From Phaeoceros laevis (Eukaryota; Anthocerotophyta; Anthocerotopsida; Notothyladales), in the NCBI GenBank assembly GCA_049999765.1, contig JBNGIQ010003034.1, positions 1 through 33,068 of the forward strand: 33,068 nucleotides of DNA, in the 5' to 3' direction. Of the stretch, positions 10,319 to 20,102 are shown in pieces. A program made the position numbers and the translations under genes. Under the pieces are notes generated by a model. The model worked only from the letters and a program-made list of their open reading frames with translations, had not been told where the DNA came from and made no database searches. Positions within the stretch are counted from its first letter, which is position 1. Each line of letters opens with the position of its first letter.

Positions 10319-13312
10319 ATGAGGCATCTCAGGCCTCCAGCAGTCTTGAGCGAGCAGGGTTTGGAAAGCGGTGACGATGCTGAGGAGGAGAACGAAGAGG
10401 AGGAGAAGTACTTGATTGGTTTGCTGGATGTCAATGTGGTGGGGCTGCAATACTACAGCGGCACAGTGACCAGTCGGGAGATGGTGTGCCTGATCAGGGA
10501 GCCCGACAATCCGTATGATCGCAATGCCATCCGGGTTGACAACATGCGGGGAGAGCGGGTGGGGCATATTGAGCGGGGGAAGGCTTGTCATCTAGCACCC
10601 GTAGTGGACCAGGGGCTGGCAGTGATTGAGGGCATCGTGCCGCATGCTACAAAGAATCGGTTCAAAATGCCGTGCCAGGTGTATATCTTTTGCAAGGTTG
10701 GCACGGCACCAGCTGCGCAGCAGGCGTTGCGCGGGGCAGGGCTCACGGCAATGATGGGGACGGACCAGGCGGAGCAGGAGGATGGACCGATTTCGAGCTT
10801 CCAGTGGGCGTCGCAGGTGACTCAGAGTTCGCAGTATGCAGACGCTGAGTCTGGTGGGGGGAGGAAGAGGAAAGGCAAGGCTGGGGCCGAGCAAAAGAAG
10901 AAGGTGGAGATGGATGACGTGTTTGAGATGCTGTCACAGTGCAACAGCGGTCAGGAGACTTATACTACTGAGCCGTCTCCTCTGGTCACCTCAGCTATGT
11001 TTCCGCATCAGAAAGAGGCTTTGGCTTGGCTGGTGCGCAGGGAAAACTCAGGTGAATTGCCCCCGTTTTGGGAGGAGCAACGCCAATCAAGGGGCGTGCA
11101 AAAGGTGATGTACAAGAACACTATCACCAACTTTTCCTGCGAGGAGAGGCCAGAGCCTCTGCGGGGAGGCATACTGGCTGATGATATGGGGTTGGGCAAA
11201 ACTCTGGCACTGCTAGCCCTTATACTGACAAATAAGCCAGGAGCCGGTACTCTGAAGCTGTATCCTGCTTCCCAGTCATCCGGGTCCGCGGATGCTGAGG
11301 CACCAAATGGGGATACCCAATACCGCCCATCAAAGAAGCGCAAAGTGGAACCAGCTAAAGGCTCAAAGGCCTCTACCAAAGGCAAGAATAGGGCCTTGGG
11401 GTCTGAAGGCAATGCTGAGGCACTGAGTTCCCTGAGTGCTCCCGCACCTGATGGTCCCAGGGCAACGCTGGTGGTCTGCCCCGTATCTGTACTCTCCAAT
11501 TGGGTGACGCAGTTGGAGGAGCACACAGTACCTGGAAGCCTCGGTGTGCATTTGTATCATGGAGCTGACCGCCAAAACACGGGCGGGAGGAGCCTGAGTG
11601 ATTTTGACATAGTGTTAACCACGTATAGTATCGTTTCCACGGAAGGAGATGATCCCAAGGCCCCGCTGCAGCGGGTACAGTGGTTGAGGATCATTCTTGA
11701 TGAAGCACACATTATCAAAACTCCAAATGCACGGCAAACCAAGGCCGTAGTAGCGTTGAAGGCTGAAAGGAAGTGGGCGGTGACAGGAACACCTATCCAA
11801 AACAGTGCACAGGATCTCTTGAGCTTCATGATGTTTTTGCAATTGCAACCCTTAAACGAGAGGTCATTTTGGAATCGGACTATCCAGCGACCACTCAGCA
11901 AAGGCGAGCCTAGTGGTTTGGCTCGACTACAGGTCCGTTTGTACTCCATTTTTCTTGCTTATGCCCTTAGTCCTGAGTCTGACGTTGAGATCTGAAGCTT
12001 TGGCAAGAAAGGTGCAAATCGCAACTACGGGAGCTAGTGTCACGGTTTGGCTGCTAATGAACTGATTTATGTTTCACAGAGCCTAATGACAGCTATTTCA
12101 TTAAGGCGTACCAAAGAGACACAAATCAATGGTAAACGACTGGTGGAGCTGCCTAGGAAAACCATTACCATTCATCAAGTTCAACTTCTTGAAGAAGACA
12201 GGGAGCTTTATGACAAGGTGGAATGGGAAGGCAGGCAAACTGTTGGCCGTTACATGGCCTCCGGAACCGTGCTGCAGAATTATGCCACAGTCCTCCAGAT
12301 TATCTTGAGACTGAGGCAAATATGTGACCATTCTGCTCTTTGCCCGGACCATGCTGCACTGTTAACTGATGCCAGCGGTACAGGAGGTAAACTTCTCGCC
12401 TGCACATTAAAAGCGTGTACAGGTTACTTTGTTTTTGGTAGTTGTGCAGTAACTAGTTCTTGTGATAAGGGTTGGTGGTTGACTTCCGTGTTTCCACGGG
12501 ATGCAGATGCGGCCTGCTCTAGTCCAGAGCTGCTTCAGAAGCTGCTTTCGGTGCTACAGAGTGGGGATGAGTTTGATTGCCCTATCTGTCTCTCACCCCC
12601 AGCCATGGCCGTGATCACAAAATGTGCTCATGTGTACTGTCGGCGCTGCATTGAGAAGTCGTTGGTTCGAGACAAACAACAGTGCCCACTGTGCAGAGCC
12701 CCTCTGTCAGCAACAGACCTCGTTACTGCCCCTGTGGAAGAATCCAGGGACGGTGGGTCTGTTGACAGGGCTTCCAAATCTAGTGCCAAAGTCAATGCAC
12801 TTGTAAAATTGATCATGGAGGAGAGGACCAAAGATCCGACGGTGAAATCCGTTGTATTCTCCCAGTTTACTCAAATGCTGAATCAACTGGAAGGGCCCAT
12901 GGAGGAGGCAGGGATCAAGTACGTCAGATTGGACGGGAACATGACAGCCAAAAAGAGGGCGCAAGCACTTATGGCTTTCGAATCAAGGGAAGCAGACTCT
13001 CCAACAATTTTCCTTCTCAGCCTGAAAGCAGCTGGTGTTGGCCTCAACTTGGTGGCTGCAAGTAGGGTTTACATGTTGGACCCGTGGTGGAACCCTGCTG
13101 CAGAGGAGCAGGCTATGGATCGGGTCCACCGGCTTGGCCAGACCAGGGATGTGGAGGTTGTCAGATTGATAGTTGCAGACAGCATAGAGGAGAGGATTCT
13201 GCAGATGCAGGAAAAGAAGAGGCAGCTTGCAAGTTTCGCTTTTGACAAGAAATCTCTGGAGGAGAAGCGACAGATGCGAATTGGCGACGTCCAGCTTCTC
13301 ATGCGCTTGTGA
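10319..13312 (+). CDS. HIRAN-SNF2-RING helicase, HLTF/RAD5 (SMARCA3-like) group
   Basis: Members remodel DNA structures and stalled forks and act as ubiquitin ligases in post-replication repair in the nucleus. Exons 10319-11932, 12080-12386 and 12507-13312 give 908 residues. HIRAN (about 31-127: VNVVGLQYYSG, REPDNPYDRNA) binds DNA ends. The SNF2 ATPase has Walker A DDMGLGKT (about 288-295), DEAH (about 461) and WAVTGTPIQN. The C3HC4 RING (CPIC...CAHVYC...CPLC, about 665-703) is inserted within the helicase, and helicase-C follows (SVVFSQ about 755, AASRVYMLDPWWNP, EQAMDRVHRLGQ). The ATG at 10319 is chosen because a stop lies upstream at 10277. The order and wording match Arabidopsis At5g05130 best. 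The second intron (12387-12506) is 120 bases, a multiple of three, with no stop, so its retention would add 40 residues. All motifs look intact. Confidence 0.93.
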
Positions 13313-13508
13313 TCTTCATGGCAACTACTCTTATGTACATATGGAAGACAATTTTGTATTATGCCGCAATATAGTCGACTAGAGTTAAGAACCAGTCGGC
13401 CACCTTATTACCCTGTAGCAGTTCGAACTCCACCTCCACCCACCTTCTGTCCCTTTTGAAGAGGAGAGCTTTCTCGAACATGGAAAGCATTTGAGCTTTC
13501 TCGAAATG
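13313..13508. other. short convergent intergenic region
   Basis: Only 196 bases separate the stop of the helicase gene (+) from the stop of the next PPR gene (-). Both 3' UTRs must lie here, so the transcripts probably overlap. No rho-type or other distinct terminator is expected in a plant nuclear gene and none is seen. Confidence 0.6.
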
Positions 13509-16500
13509 TTACATGGAAAGGAGGAACCCTTGAAACAACACGTTTCTCTGCAAGTTAGCCATCCAGGGTTGCCGACGTTGATTGTCCCATGTTCGTTGTG
13601 CTGCTGCCGGCAGCTTGCAAGCACTATGCCGTTGTGAAGACCTAGACATGTACTCTTCCGAGTTCAGCTTTAAGCTTGCTTGTTTTACAAGATCATACAG
13701 CTGTCTGTGCTGCTGGTGATCGTCATCTTCTACCAGAAAACTGTGAACGTCCTGCTCAAGCTCGATCCAACTCTGACCAGCATTTTTCCATGCACCTTTG
13801 TTTTCACTCATCTGCCACACCTCCTTTGCATGTTCAAAAAAGCCAGCATCAGCATAAATGTTTGCCATCAGAATGTACGCAGCAGCATGCTTCGGCTGCA
13901 GACGCACTGCGCAATGGAAGGCCCGCTCTCCCAACGTTAGCTTGCCATGCTTCCTACATGCACCCAGCAAGCACAGCCACATTGTCAGATCAGGCTGCAT
14001 CGGCATGGTTGACAAAAGCTCTTCTATGGCTTCGAAGCATCCTCCACGTCCTAAGAGGTCTACCATGCTGCCATAGTGCTCAATCTCTGGGATTACTCTA
14101 TAATCTCTGCTCATGGACTCGAAGTACTGTATCCCTTGATTCACTAAACCAGCATGACTGCATGCAGAGAGCAGTGACAGAAAAGTGACTCCATTGGGAT
14201 TCACCCCTGCCACACGCATTTTCTGGAAGCATTGCAGGCTGGCTGCAGGGTCCCCTTGTCTGGCATAACTAGCAATTAACGCGTTCCAAGAAACCACATC
14301 AGGCTGAGACAATGCATCAAAGACGGCCTGACAATGCACCATGCTTGCACATCTCCCGTACGCACTGATAAGGGTGTTGGACAGAGTAGGACTCCATTGG
14401 TTTCCGGAGACACTGTAATGAATCTGCCTAAGCATACCCAGGTTTGATGTGTTACTGCACGCTTGAAAGACCCACATCAGTGTGATCTCATCAAGACTCG
14501 CACCTTCCTGTACCATTCGTCTATACAGATCTAAAGCCTTATCATTGTGATCCTGCTCGACATATGCCGCCAGCATAGCATTCACTGACACGACACCTTG
14601 GTGGCTTAACCTGTCAAACACGTACTGGGCATCCACAATGCTCCCACACTTTCCATACATACTGATGAGAGTGTTACCAACAAAGACATCGGAACCGTAG
14701 CCCCTCTTTGTGATATCGGCATGTGTTGCTTTTCCCTTCTCCAAGGACTTTCCTTTGGTGGATTGACCATCCACCATGATACATGCTTCCTTCCCTGCTA
14801 GGATACCACATGCTTGGAGTATGCTCACAAATGTGCGTGCATTTGGACTCACGCCCTCCTCTTGCATCTCTACATAGAGCTGCAAAGCCTCTTCTGGTTG
14901 GTGATGCTCAATGTATGCTGCAAGGATTGCAGTCCAGGCTACAACGTTACGGTCGGACAGGCATCCGAACATGTACTGTGCATCCAGAATGCTTCCACAC
15001 TTCCCATACATACTGACAAGGGTGTTACAGACAAATGCATCCAGGACATAACCTGCCCTCAGAGCATTAGCATGCAATTCCCTTCCCTTTCCAAGCGCAT
15101 TTATTCTGGCAGATAGCCCATCAACCTCAACTATCTCTTCCTTGTCAGCAAGCATGCCACACCCTTGGAGCACAATTACTGATGTAAGATGATTGTGCCC
15201 AACACCGTCCTCTTGCATCTGTTCATAAAGGTGATACGCCTTTTCTCCTTGCCCTTGCTCGAGATGTGCCCCAAGGATGGCATTCCACGACACCACATCA
15301 CATTGGGACAATCCAGCAAAAACATTCTGCGCATCCACAAGGCTCCCACACTTGCCATACATGCTAACCAGGGTGTTTCCAACAAAGGCATGTGAAACGT
15401 AGCCCTTTCTACAGATGTCAGCATGAATGGCCTTCCCCATTTCCAGGGACTTCACTTTGGTTGCCTGACCGTCCACCGCAAGTGCTTCTTCCACCTCTGC
15501 AACCATGCCACATGCCTGGAGAATACTCAAAACTGTAAGATCGTTTGGACTTGCACCTTCCTCCCGCATTTGTTCATACAGTTCCAAAGCCCTTTCTGCT
15601 TGGCCCTGCTCAACATATGCTGCGAACATTGCATTCCATGTCACCAAATCACGATGAGACAAGCAGTCAAATGTACTCTGAGCATCCACTATGCTCCCAC
15701 ACTTCCCATACATACTAACTAGGGTGTTGCCGACATAAATACTTGAACCCGAGAGCTTCCTTTGTGCATCAGCATGTATTGCCTTGCCCATTTGCAAAGA
15801 CCTTTCTTTGACGTAGTGCCCATTTATCACCACATCGTCTTCCTTCTCTGCAAGCATGCCACATGCCTGGAGAGTGCTTACAAAAGTTCGAGCATCTGCA
15901 CTCACACCTTCAGCCCGCATCCGGTCATACAGCTCCAAAGCCTTGTCTGCTTGGGCCTGCTCAACATAGGCCATAAGCATCGCATTCCATGTCACCAAAT
16001 CACGGCATAACGACCCATTAAAGACATTCTGAGCATCCTCAATGCTCCCACATTTCCCATACATGTCAACCAGACTTGTTCGCACAAACAAGTCTGCTTC
16101 AAAGCTGTACTTCAGAGCCTCCGAATGTATACGCTTGCCCTCCTCCAAATCGGGTATGCTACTGCAAGCTTTGAGCAGGCCTACAATGGTATATGCATCC
16201 GGCTGCACGCCTTCCTCTTGCATCGACTTGTAAGTCGTGAGTGCTTCACGACCTCGGCCTGTACTGCCATACCCAGATATCACAGCTGTCCACGAGAAAA
16301 CAGTTCGGTGTCGCAGTCTGTGAAACACCTGGAGTGCATCTTCAAGGCTACCGCACTTCACAAACGTGCTCACTACATGTTCCCCAAGAAACCTGGTGCA
16401 CTCCAGCCCATGCCTGGCCAGATGAACATGCACTCGTTTGACATGCCTCAAAGCCTTTCTCCGTTCGGATGCCTTCAGCAGAAGACTATAAATATTGACA

Positions 16501-16787
16501 GAGGGGACAGTACCCTCCTGGTCCATACGCAATAGCACATCCATTGCCCCGTCCAGCTGTCCCTGCTCGCAAAGCCTTCGAATTTCCATGAACCAATCAT
16601 GGGGTTTGCAATTCCCTACGGAACACTGCTGGATCCCTCCTATGATACTCTGTCGCTGGGTACCCATGCTGGCCACCCACACAGTCTTGTATCGGTTGTA
16701 CACACAGAGCGCTTCTCCTGACCTGCCGTTCCGGTTGCAGGATGATTTTCTGCAAGGAGAGTGAGAACACTTGTCACGGACCCCCAT
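13509..16787 (-). CDS. long PLS-class PPR protein (E/E2 type, no DYW) with insert-bearing repeats
   Basis: Probable organellar RNA-binding protein of up to 1,092 residues. P-L-S triplets run almost throughout, marked by SMYGKCGS, NAMLAAYVEQ and QACG blocks. L2, S2 (HYGSMVDLLGRGG), E1 (MWLCLLGACRKHG) and E2 (AAAYILMANIYADAG) follow, then a short tail with VHSF but no HxE or CxxCH, so there is no deaminase of its own. Four successive L motifs carry the same kind of extra block, about 15 residues between QACGMLA and SLEMGKAIHA, and these four units repeat with an exact 351-base period. The start is uncertain: Met 1 (16787) and Met 41 (MGTQRQ, 16667) are possible, and a presequence-like exon may be spliced on from 16942. 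It is convergent with the helicase gene. If it edits, it would need a DYW partner supplied by another protein. Confidence 0.92.
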   Translation of the reverse strand: MGVRDKCSHSPCRKSSCNRNGRSGEALCVYNRYKTVWVASMGTQRQSIIGGIQQCSVGNCKPHDWFMEIRRLCEQGQLDGAMDVLLRMDQEGTVPSVNIYSLLLKASERRKALRHVKRVHVHLARHGLECTRFLGEHVVSTFVKCGSLEDALQVFHRLRHRTVFSWTAVISGYGSTGRGREALTTYKSMQEEGVQPDAYTIVGLLKACSSIPDLEEGKRIHSEALKYSFEADLFVRTSLVDMYGKCGSIEDAQNVFNGSLCRDLVTWNAMLMAYVEQAQADKALELYDRMRAEGVSADARTFVSTLQACGMLAEKEDDVVINGHYVKERSLQMGKAIHADAQRKLSGSSIYVGNTLVSMYGKCGSIVDAQSTFDCLSHRDLVTWNAMFAAYVEQGQAERALELYEQMREEGASPNDLTVLSILQACGMVAEVEEALAVDGQATKVKSLEMGKAIHADICRKGYVSHAFVGNTLVSMYGKCGSLVDAQNVFAGLSQCDVVSWNAILGAHLEQGQGEKAYHLYEQMQEDGVGHNHLTSVIVLQGCGMLADKEEIVEVDGLSARINALGKGRELHANALRAGYVLDAFVCNTLVSMYGKCGSILDAQYMFGCLSDRNVVAWTAILAAYIEHHQPEEALQLYVEMQEEGVSPNARTFVSILQACGILAGKEACIMVDGQSTKGKSLEKGKATHADITKRGYGSDVFVGNTLISMYGKCGSIVDAQYVFDRLSHQGVVSVNAMLAAYVEQDHNDKALDLYRRMVQEGASLDEITLMWVFQACSNTSNLGMLRQIHYSVSGNQWSPTLSNTLISAYGRCASMVHCQAVFDALSQPDVVSWNALIASYARQGDPAASLQCFQKMRVAGVNPNGVTFLSLLSACSHAGLVNQGIQYFESMSRDYRVIPEIEHYGSMVDLLGRGGCFEAIEELLSTMPMQPDLTMWLCLLGACRKHGKLTLGERAFHCAVRLQPKHAAAYILMANIYADAGFFEHAKEVWQMSENKGAWKNAGQSWIELEQDVHSFLVEDDDHQQHRQLYDLVKQASLKLNSEEYMSRSSQRHSACKLPAAAQRTWDNQRRQPWMANLQRNVLFQGFLLSM

Positions 16788-17192
16788 CCAAGAAATGATA
16801 ACCTACGATCAATCTCCTGCAAGGCGTATCCACAAGGGGTAGGCTTGCGAATGTGAAGGTCCTGCCTTGTCCAGCCTGACGCAAGTCCAATTTGAAGGCT
16901 TCGCAAAGACATCCTTCCGAAGCTACTTCTGTTTCTCCTCATGCCTTGATCCAGGATCTGAATGTACCCTTTTTCCAGCCCCCAAACTATTCACCGCAAT
17001 GGCCTGTTGTCTTCTTAACCAGGAGTAGAGTGTGATTCAAAGTCACTGCCAAGTGATGGTTCATACATCTGTAACACACCGTCTTCTGGATGGGTCCTGG
17101 AAATTTAGCCCATCACCTCCAGGCACGCTTACAGTTGTGGACATGACAAGTCAGCCTCGTATCATGGAAAGTCGAACAGACTGAAATAGTAG

Positions 17193-17288
17193 ATGGGAAA
17201 AATGTGTCGGATCACTTGGGTCTCGTGGACTGCAATTCTTATGGCATATGCACATCAGGGTTGGGTGGAGAAACAAACGCAATGGTAG
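17193..17288 (+). pseudogene. PPR motif scrap
   Basis: A short frame reads WVSWTAILMAYAHQGWVEKQ before TAG at 17286-17288. This matches the first half of a P-type PPR motif (VVSWTAMLAAYAQQG..EKAL). Nothing repeat-like flanks it in the same frame. It lies upstream of the long minus-strand PPR gene, on the opposite strand, and is best seen as a relic of a former PPR gene. Confidence 0.4.
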
Positions 17289-17520
17289 AGCCACACACCC
17301 TCAGCCATGACTAGCTTCAAGCAAGGTACTCGTTGCTTCCAGCTTTCCCACCGTGCATCCGTATGTGCAGGCTTCATACCTGGAAGTGTGGTATTGCTGC
17401 AAAATACAAATGCATCGCGACAAGGCGGCATAATATTATTATTATAACCAGTTTATTAGCACGGTGGCCCCTCGTGGCTTTCACACTGCGGACAGGAACA
17501 AACGGGTTCACGGTGTGAAG

Positions 17521-17863
17521 ATGACGGAGGATTCCGCGGATGGTTTGATGCAAGTCCTGAATAAATTCAAGATGGAGGCTGGCAGGCTGTCTCTTGAAGC
17601 GATTGATGTCTGTCGCAGAGGTCATGGAGCAAATAGTAACTCTGCACAAGGAGAAATAGCTTGATGACCGGGCGGGTACAGTTGGCATTGGTAGGACCAG
17701 CAAAAATTAGTGATCCTCATGAATCTAGTGAACAACGCTATGAGGTTCACAATGCATGGTTGTGTGACAATCAGTGGACCTTTCTTGGATTATCTTCAGT
17801 GCCCTCAAATGCCAAGGGTACAGGTTTTGCCAGCCAAGAATGGCAGAGCTGGAAGGAAACCTT
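17521..17863 (+). pseudogene. relic of a plant hybrid histidine kinase
   Basis: Three pieces in three shifted frames follow the order of a sensor histidine kinase. 17521-17610 reads LMQVLN..KFKMEAGRLSLEAIDV, like the helix after the phospho-acceptor H box (LNDILDFSKIEAGRLELE). 17612-17656 reads VAEVMEQIVTLHKEK, ending at TAG. 17710 onward reads VILMNLVNNAMRFTMHGCV, the N box of the HATPase domain (LMNLVNNAIKFT). The H box itself and the DxGxG (G1) box are not found. Frame changes and stops between the pieces indicate a pseudogene. I found no intron pattern that rescues all three. Confidence 0.5.
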
Positions 17864-18559
17864 TTCGACGGTCAGTGAGTATGCATCGTTCAGGTTCTGT
17901 TACAACCCTCAACATGGGAGTACTAGGCACGCTTTGCTATAGCTCTTCCTGCGCTCTGCAAAAAGGATCCAATCCCCAGATCAGAATGCCTTTTTCAGTG
18001 TCTACTGATAGCCTCCGCAGCTGTTGGTTGTATAACTATCACCTGCAGCTGCTGTGCACCCGAAATCTCACTGAATGGGGGGGCTTATGCTAAGTCATCT
18101 CACCTCTTGTAAGCCCTGATGGAGAAGAGGGTCACTCGAATGAGAGAGAAGAGGGTCTCTTCGAGGGACCCTCTTCTCTCTCCATATTTGGGTGTAGATA
18201 TGGCGCCCAACGTCAATTGAGGGTTTCGCATACCGGCGACCTCCGCCAATCAGCGCGTGCTGACTGTGTTTTGGGGGCCGTATGTGAAACTACCCTAATC
18301 TAGCCTTAGCAGCGGTCCAACAGGAGTTACAGGACCCTAGAGCTAGGCTACTGGGCGCTTATTGGAGGTTGAAAACCATCCAATTATGATGACCGTTGTG
18401 AGGAGGCGAGCTGGTTCAAATTAAGGCGCCGCCAGATGCAGGCACCCTCTTCAATCGAAGGATCCGCCTCGCATCTCCCGCGCACCGCACCTTCTTCTCA
18501 GCTCTCTGTCGCTCCTCAAGCTACCGCGACTCCGCTGCGCAGATTCGACCCACGCCGCA
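17864..18559. other. intergenic region with hairpin, upstream of HMA gene
   Basis: No gene is supported. The left part may continue the kinase relic without recognisable motifs. The right part, after the hairpin at 18142-18182, should be the promoter and 5' leader of the HMA gene. Confidence 0.4.
18142..18182. repeat. long perfect inverted repeat forming a hairpin
   Basis: GAGAGAGAAGAGGGTC (18142-18157) pairs exactly with 18167-18182. The stem extends inward by one T-G and two Watson-Crick pairs to a three-base TCG loop, giving a 19-bp stem in all. A direct copy of GAGAAGAGGGTC lies about 20 bases upstream, starting at 18122. It could be a promoter element repeat, a small-RNA-like fold or the core of a miniature element. 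Confidence 0.75.
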
Positions 18560-19495
18560 ATGACGAGCAATGACTGGGCGGTGCAGCAGGTGCGTCGGCG
18601 TTGCTGCCAGCTTGTAGAAATGTCCAGCTTGGGGGAAAAACTTCCGAGGGTCAGTGGGGCTAGCTAGGAATGTTTGGGGACCAGAGTTGTGTGTTTGATT
18701 CCCTGTTCAAATGCCTCCAGCGGGGGACTCGCTCGAGATTTCCGCTTTTGCGCTTTCTCACCCCCAAAAGCGTGAGATGGTCTCAGCTGGCAAGCGATGA
18801 AGAAGAGGTAATTGCTGTAGCAGCCTCGAGGGGCTTTGCGGAATGGCAGGACCTGTGAGAGGAGAACCTGCTGCTTTGTGTGGTCTCATAGAGCCGCGGG
18901 AGTGAGGTGTGAGATTTTTATTTTTCTCCTCCTGATGGTTTGTCCTCGGCCATGGATGGCAGTTCTTCAACTCGCCCCACGATCCCGTGTCTGCTGCCTA
19001 CTGGGCCGAACCGCCGCCAGCTCCTCAGCGAGGGGAGGAGCCGCACGAGACTCCCAAGCAGCCCAAAGTGACGGTAAGTTGAGGCTTCCCACCGGATCTG
19101 TCGTCTGTTGTTGTTCCTGAACGATTCCGTTCCTAACCTGGTTGGCGGGTCACGGGCTTTTTGAAGCAGACCATCGAGATGAAGTGCCTCATGTGCTGCG
19201 AAGGGTGCAAGAAGCATGTGAAGCGGGCCTTGAACAACATGATCGGTAGTGCTTTTTTCCTCTGAAAGCAAGTTTTGAGAATGGAAAGCTTAGCGTTGAG
19301 CTCAACATATGCTGCAATGTGGTTGTAGGAATAAGGTCCTTCACTGTGAACCTGGAAGCTCACAAGGTGACTGTCACTGGAGAAGCGATTAGGGCAGATG
19401 ATGTGATCAAAGCTGTGCAGAAAGCTTCGAAGAAGAAGACGGAACTGTGGCTAGAGAAGAGGCTCCAAGACAGGAGGTTGGTCAGGTTTGAGTAA
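18560..19495 (+). CDS. small heavy-metal-associated (HMA) domain protein, HIPP-like
   Basis: HMA proteins bind soft metal ions (copper, zinc, cadmium) and act as metallochaperones or in signalling. Four exons, 18560-18589, 18963-19073, 19170-19245 and 19329-19495, join in phase to give 127 residues. Residues about 1-47 are a Pro-rich N-terminal part (FFNSPHDPVSAAYW). The HMA fold then begins: IEMKCLMCCEGCKKHVKRAL holds the metal motif MxCxxC (Met55, Cys57, Cys60), followed by IRSFTVNLEAHKVTVTGE and DDVIKAVQKASKKKTELW. No C-terminal CaaX isoprenylation box is present (it ends LVRFE), so it is a HIPP-like protein without the lipid anchor (HPP). Start choice rests on the short first exon MTSNDWAVQQ and is less sure than the HMA part. 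Confidence 0.78.
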
Positions 19496-20102
19496 CTTGG
19501 GAGTGCCATTGGCGGCAGCAGCACGTTATACTGCTTCCCCTACTCTTTTTTGTTGTCGGAGGTTGCACATGCTCTTACTAGCCAGCCTTGCAATGCGATT
19601 TGTCAAGCAATTTTGATGGAGGCAGGCAGGTGTATCCGCCCACCCCAGGCGGTGGACACGAAGCAGACCAGGAAGCCATGGCTTCTGGAGCTCGGGAAGA
19701 GGCCATGTGCCGCCGACTTTTTACCGCGGAAGACAGCCTCAGGCACAGTTGCAGCAACTATTATGTTGCTGGCAGCTGCTTGGAGGTGTGGAATGTATTG
19801 AAAATGTGGCATGTAGACCACTTGGGTTGAGTGGCAAATTGCCTAGCTGCAAAACTTATGATGAAATACTCCCGGAACTGAGTAAAGTGATTGCCAATTG
19901 GCAAGGCTTGTTTCGCACATCCAGTCCTAGTGGTGGCAAACGATGTCCTTCGTGTCTCTCTAGCCATGGTTGCATATGTCGAAAACGATTCAACGATAGC
20001 CTACGTTTGGAGCCTTGGAGGAGTGACATAAAGGGAGGTCAAGGAGCTGATGTTTTCGTTTCAGAATAGGGTGAGCACGCCGGTGATGGAGTTCCTCCGT
20101 AC
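19496..20102. other. intergenic region, no gene seen
   Basis: About 600 bases between the HMA gene and the BPG2-like gene. Several short overlapping open frames exist, none with a known motif. It should carry the 3' UTR of the first gene and the promoter of the second. Confidence 0.4.
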
